A DNA stretch of 64,000 bases from Anadara kagoshimensis. Lineage: Eukaryota; Mollusca; Bivalvia; Arcoida; Arcidae. This document shows positions 9,891 through 22,969 of this stretch, piece by piece (the first letter of the stretch is position 1; every line of letters begins with the position of its first letter). Both the position numbers and the translations under genes were made by a program. Location: contig CM037869.1 in NCBI GenBank assembly GCA_021292105.1, positions 620,001 through 684,000 of the forward strand, read 5' to 3'. Below the pieces are notes generated by a model. The model saw only the letters and a program-made list of their open reading frames with translations, did no database searches and had not been told where the DNA came from.

Positions 9891-10440
9891 TGATGAACCC
9901 AATGCTAATGTTGTGAAGAAAATAAATTAATAACTCAGGTTTGGTGAATTAATTAGTCGATCACTATGAAATTATTCAAATATTCTCGACTGAACATCAG
10001 AAACAGTATAAACACTTTGAGTTAGTAACTTTGGAGTTTTATCCTGTTTCCGGCTTTTGACAAATGAGTTTTTACATCTCTGTATTATAATGTTATAGAT
10101 AAAATCTCCAAAATATAATAAAGTTTATTGTATAAGACAGTAACAGGACATAACAAACAGTGTTAGAGCACAATGATTTTACCATTTCAGATAAGTTAGT
10201 GGTTGTAGTATCCTCATGGGTAAGATAAGGCTAGCTTTGGGACTTCTCTGTCAATCTAAATGGAAATCTCGGTATTAATTCACTTGTGCTGAACATATTG
10301 CTCTGATAGTTGTAATGATGTAAATCATTTCCTTCCAACAACTGACATGGGTTTGTAACAACGATAAAACTCGGTTCTTTTCAGTAGGATATTTTACTAG
10401 ACAAAGCTAAACTAGACCTGTCTTTTCAGAGCCAAATACC
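9891..10440. other. Non-coding stretch
   Basis: Nothing recognised. Confidence 0.4.
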
Positions 10441-10610
10441 CCCGTCCTCAACTCGCGATCTTGACCTTTTCGACATGACCTTGATTCAAAGTCATGACAC
10501 ACCTTTGGACCATAAAATTGTAAAGTTTTATGACAGCCGTCCAAAGCAGCTACGAGATTTGGCCTTGACACGATTTTACACGGACGGACAGACAGACATG
10601 GTGATTCCTA
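10440..10610 (+). repeat. Dispersed repeat with TTCAAxGTCATGACACACC core
   Basis: The segment (CGCGATCTTGACCTTTTCGA, then TTCAAAGTCATGACACACC, then a GGACGGACAGACAGAC tail) matches the tandem copies at 48020-48375. It is a common kind of interspersed molluscan repeat. The open frame over it is not a gene. Confidence 0.65.
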
Positions 10611-10710
10611 TATACCCCCAAACTAGTTTGCGGAAGTATAAAGACAGTAGTTATATGGACGGAGTTCTTCAAAATTGTTATCAATTATTAGTACACACAT
10701 TGTGTTTGTA

Positions 10711-10842
10711 GCAAGCTAACCGAAGGTGCTAACTCTTCCAAAGGATCCGACCTAACCTCCCTGTTTAACTTACATTGCCAGTTTTTAGTTTTTACTTTGC
10801 TTTGTGATTGTGATTTGTACATGGACTAGTATGTTTGTTTTT
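10711..10842 (+). mobile_element. Family FB, right arm only
   Basis: The segment contains GACCTAACCTCCCTGTTTAA and GTGATTTGTACATGGACTAG, homologous to the right arm of the copy at 9358-9890. It is diverged. Confidence 0.65.
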
Positions 10843-11498
10843 GGTTTATTGTCTTATTTTGTGTTATATCATAATAATTTGCCGAATGGTACCTTTTGTC
10901 GTGGCGTGTCACATATATTCTGGATAAGAAGGACCGCCATGTCAAGATATATTCGACAACTTTATTACAATTTACACGAAATGTACTCAATGATATCAAA
11001 ATAACAACTTATCTGTCAAATATAACACAATTATGTAACACTCAAGGCGCACTAATTACATTTTATTTCCACATGCATTTCAGTCACGCAAACTTCAAGA
11101 CTTATTTTGTAAAAAAATGTTATTACAATCCGAAGTCTGTCTAGGAGCAAATTAACCGATTTAAAACAGCTCTACAAGTAAATAAAATGTCTATCTAAAG
11201 ATCACTTACCTAAACCCAAATCTTTTGAGAAAGTTCCGTTACAAATTGGCGGCTATGTGTGCGTGCTTTAAAAACATACAAAAACCCAAACACAAAACAA
11301 CAAAATACATGAACTTACATCTATAGATTTGTTATTCCCTTTCCTTCTTCGTCAAAGATTAGTTTCTCGTTTCAACAATATGTATCTTTGACAATCCTGT
11401 TTTATAAGTTATTGGTTATATTTGCGTGTTATTTATAATTATTCTATATAGAAAACGGGAATCACTAACAAAATATATAACCTCACAACACTATCATT
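10843..11498. other. Non-coding stretch
   Basis: AT-rich, no supported gene; short open frames here show no motif. Confidence 0.4.
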
Positions 11499-11500
11499 TA

Positions 11501-11832
11501 CAGTACAGGCCTGTCGAAAGGTTAACACTAAGCTAAGGGATTATTGCCAGACCAAAAACTCATTTCGGCCCCGCGTCACCTACAGTACGAGCTTGTCGAG
11601 AGTTTAACACTAAGCTAACGGATTGTTGCCAGACCAAAAACTCATTTCGGCCCCGCGTCACCTACAGTACGAGCTTGTCGAGAGTTAAGCTACATGTTGG
11701 CTCCTCGTTAGCTGTCCGACAGCTGCTATCTATCTCTTTAGTCAATAGCTATCTATATCTCACCTACTCGGCTGTCGAGATTTGACTTTTTTTTCGTTCA
11801 CTTGGTGTTAAACTTTCGACAGGTATGTACTG
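11501..11832. mobile_element. TIR MITE, CAGTACAG family, copy 2 with internal duplication
   Basis: The element begins CAGTACAGGCCTGTCGAAAG and ends with GTACTG before TA at 11833. The left part is repeated in tandem at about 11577 and 11660 (CTACAGTACGAGCTTGTCGA), so the left terminal segment has been amplified. Confidence 0.75.
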
Positions 11833-11894
11833 TAGATATATCTCATCAGCTGTCATTGATCTTTTTGCCACTGGATTTTCCAATTCCGTTTCCT

Positions 11895-11929
11895 CAGCTC
11901 AGTGTTAAACTTTCGACAGGTCTGTACTG
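11895..11929. mobile_element. TIR MITE, CAGTACAG family, isolated right end
   Basis: AGTGTTAAACTTTCGACAGG plus TCTGTACTG followed by TA is the right terminus of the family without a matching left end nearby. It may be the end of a nested or deleted copy that includes 11501-11832. Confidence 0.65.
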
Positions 11930-12239
11930 TACATGTATTTTTCACTCTTTGTTTCTTACTGGTATATAATTTTTATATTTCGACAATATTTCATTACAAA
12001 TTGTTGGTTTATATGTTCGTGTTATTTATAATTATTTTGCAGTCTGGTAACGTCTTGATCAATACTGGAACCGCTGAAACATGATTGATTTTCTTTATTA
12101 TAAAACTTTACAACTTATAAAATATATTCACAAACAACCAATAATGATTACTTTCTTTAAGTTTTGCTTTGTGACGGACGTGCAAGACTGTGACAATTTA
12201 AAGTTTTATATGAACAGAGTTGAATGATAGTAAAATTTT

Positions 12240-12890
12240 TGAAAACTTGCAAATTGGTTGAACATTAGAACTTCCATCAGGAAAGTGAGGCTGTGTGATT
12301 CAGAGGGGTAAGCACCTTATGTTTAGCTAGCTACCCCTACCACGTATGTATAAAATATCCGAGTATTAAGAAACAATGTCGTCTATAGTGTTCTCACCTT
12401 TATTGCTAACTTTTCATTTTCAAAAGTTCGTTAGTTACATTTTAACTTGTATAAGCATTTAAAATTGTTAAAATGGCTTTATGTACCATTAAACATGTAT
12501 TTTTATACGCAAAATCTGAAATTGTCAGCAGTAGTAAATATTTTGCTGACAATAATTAGGTTAAATACTCTTTAATTAAACATTTAAAAGATAAAACATC
12601 ACAATGGACCGTAAATAGAGTGTTATGTTCTACTTTTGATTGCGTTATTTTATAAAAAATTCAAAAGTAGCACATGGCAGAATAATTAATAAATTATATA
12701 AACTTGCAGTTGAATCAGATACATACAGCTCTATATTCATTGTAAAATCCTATGTGTGTATGCTAATCAAACACCCGGAGCACCCGGTCCCACTTCCCTG
12801 ATGGAAGTGTTTAACATAGCTTGTCAGTTTCAAAGTTTTTACATTGCTTCTGGATTTTGGTTTGGTCATGGATTAATATGTTTGTATTTG
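12240..12890. mobile_element. Foldback element (family FB) with a hairpin element inside
   Basis: The left arm at 12240-12357 is minus-oriented (CTTCCATCAGGAAAGTGAGG, TTTAGCTAGCTACCCC). The right arm at 12770-12890 is plus-oriented (CACTTCCCTGATGGAAGTG, then GGTTTGGTCATGGATTAATA). The interior includes the TGTCATGTGCT-type hairpin at 12621-12679. Confidence 0.7.
12621..12679. repeat. Short hairpin element, TGTCATGTGCT family
   Basis: TGTTATGTTCTACTTTTGA pairs with TTCAAAAGTAGCACATGGCA across a loop with the TGCGTTATTTTATAAAA block. The left arm is diverged. Confidence 0.7.
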
Positions 12891-14554
12891 ATTAATTGAA
12901 TTGAATTTGTCCATAGGAAAAGTAGCCGCACAACATAACACTGAAGGAACAGCACAGAAAAAACAAGAGACAGAAACATATTGAGATCAATGATTATAAA
13001 CTAAAGTCTTGATGAACAATGAACATAATGATAAAATAATATACAAGGTTGTTATAAATGTCAATATTAATTTGTTCGACCTGATGGTTTTCAAAGTTGA
13101 AAATCGCCAAAAACATAATGTTAATATTGTCACAGTATTTATTTCAGGTAAAGAAAAACAAATACTTCCTTGGGTTCTTTTATATATTATATTATACGCA
13201 TTTACATTCACAATCACCTTCACATTCTACAAAATAAAAAGACAAAACATTCCTTACAATACAGTTCAATATGATAAAACACAAAAATATCCCACGATGT
13301 ACCCCATTACATTAATTTACATAAAGAGAGATAACTCTGTATGTCACTTGTTCAATTACAGTGGATATTATATTACCATTACTTGTTACAATAAAAGTAC
13401 GACCGGAACTAGAATTCTTATTGAAACAATTTTACAATAACCTTACTTTTTGTGTATAAAACATAAATATATCTTGAAATATTGATAAAAAACTATATTG
13501 TAACCAATGAAAATAACATATTATCAAGAAATAAAAATACTCCAGAAAACATAACGCCTAACTGAAAATTGTTGTAACTTTATAACAGTGTATATAGCAC
13601 GTAAAAATTGTGCATTGCCGTACCTAGATGTGGTCCAGAATGTCCCGACCTACATGGTAACTTCCGAGTTATACAAACTTATGTACTGTAGCCTAATAAA
13701 ATATGAAAATATATTGTAAGTATGGATTTTACTTACAATGGAAAATAATGTAAAAATATGGGGGAAATAGACACCATAGCAACGGATTACATTGCTAGGC
13801 AACAATAAATAAATGGCAGGTGCGATTTACGCTATCCTAACTTTTTAAACCAATTATATTATTAAATATTTTTGATATTTTATATTTTACTTTAATCATT
13901 GTTAAATATATTTATACACTCTCTCACTTATTAAAATATTAGTATATACTTTAAAATAGCATTAATACGACTAGGCGTGGCAACTGGAAAATTACAGAAA
14001 CTGAATGAACATGATCCAAGAAAATATAGCAACCAGAAATAGGGAAATATAAATGACTGAATAAGTAAATGAATGAACCAATAAGTAAATGAATGTAACA
14101 TACCTTTGATGTTAAAGTAGCTGGAAATATTGATCTAATAAAAACACGTCAATCAATGACCATAAATGACTAAAGAGTGATAAAAATACTAAGAGCGCCA
14201 AAACAACTGACCAGTATGTAAGAGTAGCCAATGAGGTGAAAGTAAAGAACTGGACAAACCGGTTATGTGACATGACGTAAGTAAGTACATGTATATTGAT
14301 TGACAGGTGAATGACAGTTAAAGTTTGGGTGCTCCTATAAAAGAAGAAGATAACAACACAAGACGAAAACAATACAAGATGGCTGACAATATTAAACAAC
14401 ATCACAGGACACCACAATTACAACATAATGTAAACAGTTAATTAAAATAGAACTTAATTAAATAAAACTTAACTAATTATTCCATATGATTAATACTACC
14501 ACATACTTCCCCCCAGCAGAAAATGATGTCCTCATCATCAAGTCTTGTCTGTAA
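12891..14554. other. Non-coding, strongly AT-rich stretch
   Basis: A 143-codon plus-strand frame at 13009-13440 contains one hydrophobic segment (WVLLYIILYAFTFTITF). It has no recognisable domain and biased AT composition, so I do not call it a gene. Nothing else is recognised. Confidence 0.4.
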
Positions 14555-16438
14555 TCAGTAGGGAAAAATGACATTTCATATGATGTTTGGAGATTTAGGG
14601 TTATACAACTTCTCAATTCGGATCTATATTCAGAAGGTGTAATAACACAGGCAGTTCATATTGAAAACTTAGATGTTCAAAGTGGTATTCCACCGGAACA
14701 CAACAACTCTATTTTAGATCAAATGCATTTTACATCAGCAAACTTGACAGAACAAGAGCTGGAAACTGGGAAGAAACTAATTTTACATTACGAGGATGTG
14801 TTTTCACATGGTGATACAGATGTTGGTCACTCAACTGTTACTCAACATAGAATTGAACTCAATGATCCGACACCATTTAAACAGAAACATCGTCGCATTC
14901 CACCTTCAATGATTGAAGAAGTTAGGCAGCATTTGGAACAACTAGTCGCCAGTGGAATTATCCGTCGATCATATTCACCATGGGCAAGTAACATAGTACT
15001 TTGTCGTAAAAAAGATAACAGCTTACGTATGTGTGTGGACTATCGCCAACTGAACCAACGTACAATCAAGGACAGTTATTCATTGCCCAGAATAGAGGAA
15101 ATACTTGAATCGCTCGCTGGAAACAAATTTTTTACCGTTCTTGACATGAAGTCGGGTTATAACCAGATGGAAGTGTATGAGCCCCATAAGGAACGAACTG
15201 CATTCACCGTAGGTCTTTTGGGATTCTGGGAGTTTCAGAGGATGCCCTTTGGATTAGTAAACGCGCCAGCTAGCTATCAGCGTCTTATGGAGGAATGTTT
15301 TTATGGTCTCAATTTAAAGATTTGTTTTATTTTTCTGGATGATATTATTATTTTTTCTCGTACATTTGAAGAACACCTGGAACGATTGGAACAAGTCTTC
15401 AACCGACTTAGAGAATATAATCTAAAGTTATCTCCCAAAAAGTGCATTTTTTTTAAGGATCGTGTAAAGTATGTAGGCCATATTGTTTCTAGTGAAGGAA
15501 TTGAAGCTGATCCATCAAAGATTGACAAAGTTGTTAACTGGCCAACACCTAAGAATTCTGACGAAGTTCGACAATTCCTTGGATTTTCAGGATATTATAG
15601 GAAATTTTGCAAGGATTATGCTAAGATAGCTAGACCGTTAACAGATGTGATGCCATCACCGCAAACCAAGACACGTCGTAAACACAGCCCTGATCCAAAA
15701 TGGCACTGGGGATCACATCAGGAAGCTGCTTTTAAACAACTTAAGCATTTATTATCCAACCCACCAGTTCTCTGTTACCCAGACTATAGTCAGCCATTTG
15801 AGGTTCACACTGATGCTAGCTCACTTGGATTAGGTGCTGTTTTATACCAGACTCAAGATGGTGTCCAACGTGTTGTTAGTTATGCTAGTAGAGGATTGAG
15901 TAAATCTGAGCGAAACTATTCAGCTTTCAAATTGGAATTTTTAGCTTTGAAATGGGCAGTCACAGAAAAATTTAAGGATTATCTTACTGGAAATGATTTC
16001 ATCGTTATTACGGACAACAATCCCTTAACATATGTGTTGACTAGTGCGAAACTAGATGCCACAGGACATCGTTGGCTAGCAGCTTTATCCAATTTCAATT
16101 TTTCAATCCATTACAGACCTGGAAAGCAAAACTCAGATGCAGATGCGTTATCCAGGATACCTGGAATACCATCAACTTATGACAGAGAGGAGATTCCCCC
16201 AGAATCTATTAAAGCAATTTGTCATGTGGTAGATGCTCACCCATTTGTGGAATGTTTGTGTAATAGCACATCAGTTTTCGATCATAATGGGGATTTTGAT
16301 TTACCGGGTGAGGATACTCTAGCATACACCAATCAGGATTGGAGGAATGCTCAGTCTGATGATCCAGTACTGAAAATTTGGATTAAAGCTGTCAAGGATG
16401 GTGTAAAACCAAAAGTCGACCAACTTGCAACTCTGTAA
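14555..16438 (+). pseudogene. pol: Ty3/gypsy-type retrotransposon pol fragment (reverse transcriptase and RNase H)
   Basis: The frame is open from 14555; the first Met is at 14723. Relative to that Met, residues 45-230 form the reverse transcriptase: the YSPWASNIVLCRKKD entry block, FTVLDMKSGY, QRMPFGLVNAP and the catalytic FLDD at about 203-206. Residues 280-320 carry the thumb and connection (FLGFSGYYRKF). Residues 365-485 are RNase H (VHTDASSLGLGAVL, FKLEFLALKWA, TDNNPLTYVL, RPGKQNSDADALSR). It stops in the linker before the integrase zinc finger. No gag, protease, integrase or LTR is visible, so this is a truncated, non-autonomous copy, although the remaining frame has no internal stop. 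A sequence containing AATAAA (GAGTGAATAAAGTG) follows at about 16521-16535. Confidence 0.85.
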
Positions 16439-16544
16439 TGCAACTATGTTATATTGATGTAAATAATTTTATGTTGCATTGTATAAACCATGCGCATTCT
16501 TGTACCACCTCCCGTGGGCTTGAGTGAATAAAGTGAATTGAATT

Positions 16545-17256
16545 GGACCCAACCTTTCCATACGATACTGGTAATATAGACCCTGGACCCAACCTTTCCA
16601 TACCATACTGGTAATATAGACCCTGGACCCAACCTTTCCATACCATACTGGTAATATAGACCCTGGACCCAACCTTTACATACCATACTGGTAATATAGA
16701 CCCTGGACCCAACCTTTCCATACCATACTGGTAATATAGACCCTGGACCCAACCTTTCCATACGATACTGGTAATATAGACCCTGGACCCAACCTTTACA
16801 TACCATACTGGTAATATAGACCCTGGACCCAACCTTTCCATACCATACTGGTAATATAGACCCTGGACCCAACCTTTACATACCATACTGGTAATATAGA
16901 CCCTGGACCCAACCTTTCCATACCATACTGGTAATATAGACCCTGGACCCAACCTTTACATACCATACTGGTAATATAGACCCTGGACCCAACCTTTCCC
17001 TACCATACTGGTAATATAGACCCTGGACCCAACCTTTCCATACGATACTGGTAATATAGACCCTGGACCCAACCTTTCCATACCATACTGGTAATATAGA
17101 CCCTGGACCCAACCTTTCCATACCATACTGGTAATATAGACCCTGGACCCAACCTTTCCATACCATACTGGTAATATAGACCCTGGACCCAACCTTTACA
17201 TACCATACTGGTAATATAGACCCTGGACCCAACCTTTCCATACCAAACTGGTAAAA
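16545..17256. repeat. 40-bp satellite, about 18 copies
   Basis: The unit is 40 bp (GGACCCAACCTTTCCATACC plus ATACTGGTAATATAGACCCT). Variants differ mainly at TTTCCATA/TTTACATA and CATACC/CATACG. Since 40 is not a multiple of three, all three minus-strand frames read the same peptide repeat; these frames are not genes. The array starts about 100 bp after the pol fragment stops. Confidence 0.95.
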
Positions 17257-20230
17257 CTGAATCGTGTAAGCCTTTAATTTGTTATCAAAATATGATACAT
17301 GAATATGATATAACCAAAACTATAACTTATCATTGTTATAGATTAAAGGACAGAAAAGAACATCCATCACCATGGTAACATAAATCTTAGATATTGTTAT
17401 TTATGTATATTAGTATCAAGAGGGACATACATCAGATATCACTTACACTTCTGAGGGAAAAATCAATATATGGAATTATACTGCAGTAAAAATGTAAAAT
17501 ATAAAAAAATGTCTTAAATAATGTGCTTAGATGGTATCAATTTTAATTTAAACGGTATTTGTTTCAATTAATGTACATATTAGCAAAAATTTAAACACAC
17601 ATAATAAGGGATTCTGGAATACAAGTAAAAACCAGTCTCCTGATGTATCAGTTTTAGATGAAATGAACTCGGTTTTTGTTTATGAGTTCTAAAATGAAAT
17701 TGAATCCAAAAGCATTGTTATATGTTTGCATAATGTGTACTATTGAATACGTATTGTCTAGTTAAAATTCTCTGTATAACAATTCACAATGCTTATTTTG
17801 ATTTTTAAATGTAAATATTTATGGAGCACTGGTGGTCTGGTTGTAGAAAAATTGATATTATTATGGACCTTCCAACGGTACTATAACCACACCATTGAAC
17901 ACAATTGGATCCAGTTACTGTCCAAAGTATTGAGTTTTACAATTAGTAGTTGCAATATAATTACCCAGTCTTCAGTAACTTTCTTGTTTGTTCTTTTATC
18001 ATTTCGCGTTTTGAGTGCCACTTTTTTCAGTTCTAGTTTTAAATCCGTATGAGTAATAATACAATACCAAGTAACCCGTAACAAGTACTATGACATACTG
18101 TAACTCTCCGACGTTTAGTACATTCTATGGGTAATTTTGTCAATTAGACAACGAGAATGCAACATATATCAAGTAAAACATATAATAATTTTGTATAATT
18201 TCTTACGATAAGTTTGAATTGATTTTAAATTATGTATTTTACTGTGATCCAATTATTTTATTCTTTGACAATAATGAAAACACATAAAAACTCAATTACT
18301 CCACTCAGAGGTCGATAGCTTCTCTGTTGTTTGCGGTTTCGATGGTTACTACTATAATGATATGAGAGTTTTAAAGGGCAATAACCCTCAGTAAATTCCC
18401 CGGCTATTTCTAACTCCATCAAGTAAAAGATGATATTATGACATTATGTAAAACCAGGGTAATTCATCGTCTCTATTGCCATGGGAACAGATCTGTGTTA
18501 ATCATTTGATCTAGTTAATAATACTGAAATTGTTTGTAATTGTCTAAATTGTCTAAATGAATATTTACTGCACATAATCACATAGTCGATATTGATCATA
18601 GTATCATTGAACATCAAAGATGGTAATGTGATCTCTCTAAATGATATCTGTCATCTTTGACGGATGTTTCTATATAAGTTGGTGGTATAAGGAAGTGTCA
18701 AATAATATCTTTTAAGAAACCTCGTGTTACCGAATACCTTTAAATTAATATTGAATAATAAATGTTTTCCTCTTGGTAAGCACTATTTGGTGGAGTAATG
18801 ATGAATAGCGTCATTGTGGTGATTCATCGCCTTTAATTGGACCATTAGTTCAGGGATGATTGAAACAATATAGGAGATTCCGGCCTTCAATTGTCCTCAT
18901 ATTGGCCAGAAGAGTAGTATTCAAAACACATCATGTTGAACACAACTATACATAACCTCTAGGTCTAGTTCACAAGAAATGTAACATTTATATTTTTATG
19001 AAATTTATATGGTTTAGCTAATATCAATCTCATAATGTGAGAAAATAATCAGCATCTCAACTTACTTTAAGTTACCATGACAGCCAGAAAACACTAAATG
19101 TTAATATTCTTACTGTTTTATTTAATCTCATACAACTAAATAATTGAAAATAAAAATATGAAATTCTTAAAATTGCTCCCAATGAAAAAACTAATAACTA
19201 CTCAAACAGCATAAACAATGAACGTCCTAACTTGCGTTATTTTACGTAAACCCCATACAATATATCAATTGAAATAACAAAATTACATGTCTTAAAATTA
19301 CTAAACATAAATAAACCAAACACAAACAATTTTCGTTCGCTTCAATTTGAGCAGCTGAACACCCTAACTTGCTTTATTTTACATATACCGCATACAAACA
19401 ACAACACAATTACATGTACATGTTTTAAAATTACCACACAACTACTCGAACAGTTCCTATACAAATTGTTCGTTTCAATTGAAGCACCAAATTTGATCAC
19501 ATTACAAAACGCTGAGAATTGTCAGTCATGATTGAAACATATTGCGACAAAGTAAAACAAAAGTACAGCTTCACTGATTAAACATCATAGAAAACAGTAT
19601 ATAATTTGTAAACAGTTTGTAAATGTTATACAGATGATGAATAGGACAAATATATACACAGACAGGAATCATTTATCTTTCTGAAGTCTTGTTGTCTCTT
19701 AAAGAAAAACAATATCGCTAATAGCCAATAGCAGACGATATCATATCACCGTCTTTAGTATCCTGTCAAACCATTTTTAGAGTTTGGAAATAAAATGAAA
19801 TATTGAATGTAATTCGATGTTTATAAAGAAAAATTAAATGAGGATATGACATTAACGGTAGTCCAACAGACAAAAGAAATGTTATATAAGAGAGTTTTAT
19901 CGTTTCATTTTAGAAAAAAATTCTAGACGTGTACCATTGTTTAATTATGCAACCACAGTTAAAAACAGTGAGAAATACCAGGGAATTCAATTAATCAAAG
20001 TCTCTAAGAAAATCAGAATAATTTGCCCGTCTTGGGAACACTGCCTATATTTATCTTAATCAACAGTGTCTTGTCTCTCAATATCCTTAGTTTGCTGTTT
20101 CGTGTTTTGATGGTTTTTGACAAGTCGGCGATTTTAAGCTATAACTTTCTTCTTTTCTATAAGTTCAACTGAATTTTCTATACAACATATTTTGGCAATT
20201 CTGTTGTTACAGTCTTACATTTGGTGACTG
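17257..20230. other. Long non-coding stretch
   Basis: About 3 kb of AT-rich sequence. Short open frames exist on both strands, but none shows a domain, and no repeat family from elsewhere in the window is recognised. Confidence 0.5.
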
Positions 20231-20313
20231 TGTCATGTGCTACTTTTGAATTTTTATGAAATAATATAATTCAAAAGTAGCTTATTTCATAAAAATTCAA
20301 AAGTAGCACATGA
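20231..20313. repeat. Short hairpin element, TGTCATGTGCT family
   Basis: TGTCATGTGCTACTTTTGAA appears at the left; ATTCAAAAGTAGC lies in the middle and AATTCAAAAGTAGCACATGA at the right. The inner arm looks partly duplicated. Confidence 0.8.
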
Positions 20314-21599
20314 TAACTGAGTCAGGTTTGAATATTCACACAAGAGGGTTTTTAAATGGTAAATTGTGGCAATCATCGATGATGCTTTAAATGCACCGAA
20401 ACTGAAATGCAAATGCAATCGCCTTCGATTCGCTTAATTAAGAATTAAGAGAGGTGTTGGTTAGCGATTTAGTTGTCTGACCCATCAACCATATCTCCAG
20501 AACTTTCTTTCTTTATAAGCCAAAGAAACAAAATGATACAGAAAATTAAATTGCAGAGCAGATGATGGATGAAAAATAAATAAGGGTAAACAGTCTTGTT
20601 GTCTCTGAAAGCAGACGATCTTACATCAAACATCAGACGATCCCATCTTACTGTCTTAACAATCCTGTCAGACGACATAAAGTCTTCACAAATACGTACT
20701 AAGGGGGCTATAACATTGTAATCAATTATTTTGTACTTTGTTTTAAAGTATTTATGTTTAAATTTAATTCTTTTAGACTAGATAGTTGTTTTAAACATAA
20801 ACTAATTACTATCAACACTGGGCTTTTTCAACACAAAATTTAATTTAATAAGTAAAGTAAAATGATCATTGTCTAAGTAAATGTGGTTGTTTTTGTGTCT
20901 GTTTTAAACCTCTTGATATTTGATGATATCTTAAATTGTTAAATTTGCTTCGTGAAATGTTCTTGTCTTTTCTAAATTTTGACTTTGAATTTTGGGATTA
21001 TGGTTTGAACATGGAGGATATGTTTGTTTTTTTAATCTAAATTTGATGTTTTTACACGAGGGTTGTCGAATTGTCTGAAGTGCGTGTGCCCTTGCTGAGC
21101 ACAGCGATATCTAACGAGAGCAGTAGAATCAACAAGTAAGGTTCCAAGTCTGTAGTCAATACAGTTTTGACATTAAAAAATAGATTATTTTATCACATTA
21201 TTTTCGCTTTCGCGGTACCTATTTTCGCGAATTCATAAATATATCCAATTTAAATGAAATAAAAAATCAATTAATCAAACACAAAAATAATTCTAAAAGT
21301 ACAATCCAATAAAGCACACTACTGATGGTATGTAATATACCATTTTCTATACATGTATTAGTCTTAGCATATTTTTGTGGAGTTATGAATATAATGGAAA
21401 GTTATGTGAAGTTCAAAAGGTGATTTGCGTCATCATTTTCGTTGCAGAATGATTTGAAAACATCTTGGCTATTGGCTTTCCTTCTTAAACGAAAATGAAA
21501 CGAATGTCTGCAGTTAAGATCTAATTAAAAGTAGTTAGAATACGACAAAGATCAAATGACAACATTAGAGCTATAGGCGCCTTTGATCGTCATTATATA
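20314..21599. other. Non-coding stretch with an FB terminal scrap
   Basis: About 21000-21033 reads like the outer end of family FB (TTTGAACATGGAGGATATG). Otherwise nothing is recognised. Confidence 0.4.
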
Positions 21600-21858
21600 C
21601 AGTACAGATATGTCGAACGTTTAATCGTTAAGCTCAGGAAAAGGAGTCAAATCTCGGCGGCCGAGATGTGGATAGCGAGTGACTGAAAAGCTGCAGCGAG
21701 ATAGAAAGCAGTTACCAATAAGCAGCCGAAGTGTAGCTAACGAAAAGTAAAAATGAGCTGTGCAGGAGTATAGCTAAACAAGGATCGAGATGATCATGAG
21801 CTGCCAATTTGGCAATAATTCGTTAGCATTGTGTTAAACTTTCAACAGGTCTGTACTG
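21600..21858. mobile_element. TIR MITE, CAGTACAG family, copy 3
   Basis: The element starts CAGTACAGATATGTCGAACG and ends AACAGGTCTGTACTG, flanked by TA at 21598-21599 and 21859-21860. The interior is GC-richer with GCTAAC/AGCTG blocks. Confidence 0.8.
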
Positions 21859-22212
21859 TAGTTTCCGGATACTAATCACATCTGTTTGATTGAATTTCCT
21901 GAATTAAATTGAATATTAATTAGTATAATTATTGTACATTGATACAGAATACGAGGTTTGGTGCTTTTCATCTTTATGAGTTTCCTTCATTGTTATATTC
22001 TGTAAATGACAGATTTATTAGAAAACTGATTTCGGTTGCTATGACAACAGATTCCTATATCAAATGTTCTTTCTTATCTAGAATTTTCATCTACGAATCA
22101 GACACAAAATAATTAATTATATTCATGACATTGTCAACTTGAATTTTCCATTTCATTGAATTTTGATGAATGAAAATCACTGGTAAGACTCAATCCAATG
22201 TAACTTTAACGT

Positions 22213-22398
22213 TTACTTAAAATAAACGAGGTCCCGTGTCACGGTGGGCTTGGCACGCTAAAGAACCCTGCTGTATAATGCCATCAACGCAACGCACAGG
22301 CAAAATTTCTGCACTTTCGCTTATAGCTAGCGACGTCTCGATATAAGTGAAACATTCTTGACTGGGACGCTAAACACCATTACTCAACTCAACTCAAC
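22213..22398 (+). mobile_element. tRNA-derived SINE, 3' part
   Basis: ACTTAAAATAAACGAGGTCC, CGTGTCACGGTGGGC, AAAGAACCCTGCTG, GAAACATTCTTGACTGGGAC and the ACTCAACTCAACTC tail match the full SINE at 26079-26388. The tRNA-like head is absent. Confidence 0.85.
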
Positions 22399-22844
22399 GT
22401 TTCTTTTTTTACTTTTGAATAAAAAATAATAAGACGAAAAAGACCAAAGCAACAAAGCACACATAATAACCAAGGAAAGAAAACAATTCTTCTCGGTCGC
22501 TCAAAAAAGCAAGAACACAAAACAACCGACACCCTAAATTCCTAGACGAACACTTAGTATAATGTTAATTAGTTTAATTTCGTTTAAATACTAAACGAAA
22601 ATATAGTTTACATGCAATAATTAATATGGCTGAACTATTTGGTTTAAAAGATGTCCAGTCTCATTAGCGAATTTCCATATTAGATCACAAAATCATCTCT
22701 AGTGACTATGTAAAAATAAATAGCACTTGTAAATACCAGTAACGATATATCAAGAATGATTGATAATCCTCGCTTATGGTAACACAATACAGTTAAATCC
22801 TAAATTATTTTCAAATTATTATTGATGCAGCGGTTCATTCGATA
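22399..22844. other. Non-coding stretch
   Basis: Nothing recognised. Confidence 0.4.
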
Positions 22845-22960
22845 AATTAAATAAATTTCCAGTTTCAAATTAAATATTATACCAGTATTAATTTTACAGC
22901 ACTAGACTGCCGTACATGTTGTATATTCCTCATCATTGGACTAAAGTTATGAAACCAAAA
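22845..22960 (-). repeat. Hammerhead-type repeat, decayed copy
   Basis: On the minus strand this matches the repeats at 57.9-60.2 kb. TGATGAGGAAT, the GTC and the TAGTGCT arm remain, but the GAAA box and the 5' arm of stem I are mutated, so it cannot be an active ribozyme. Confidence 0.6.
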
Positions 22961-22969
22961 CTTGATTCA

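Noticed and set aside
13009..13440. 143-codon membrane-protein-like frame
   Set aside because: Low-complexity, AT-driven composition, no family resemblance and no supporting context.
16444..17241. Several overlapping minus-strand frames with VQGLYYQYGMERLGPGS repeats
   Set aside because: They are the 40-bp satellite read in three frames; there is no independent coding evidence.
21300..21360. A further hammerhead (CACTACTGATGGTATG)
   Set aside because: A stem-like GGTATG/TATACC follows, but GAAA, the GTC triplet and the closing stem I arm are absent.
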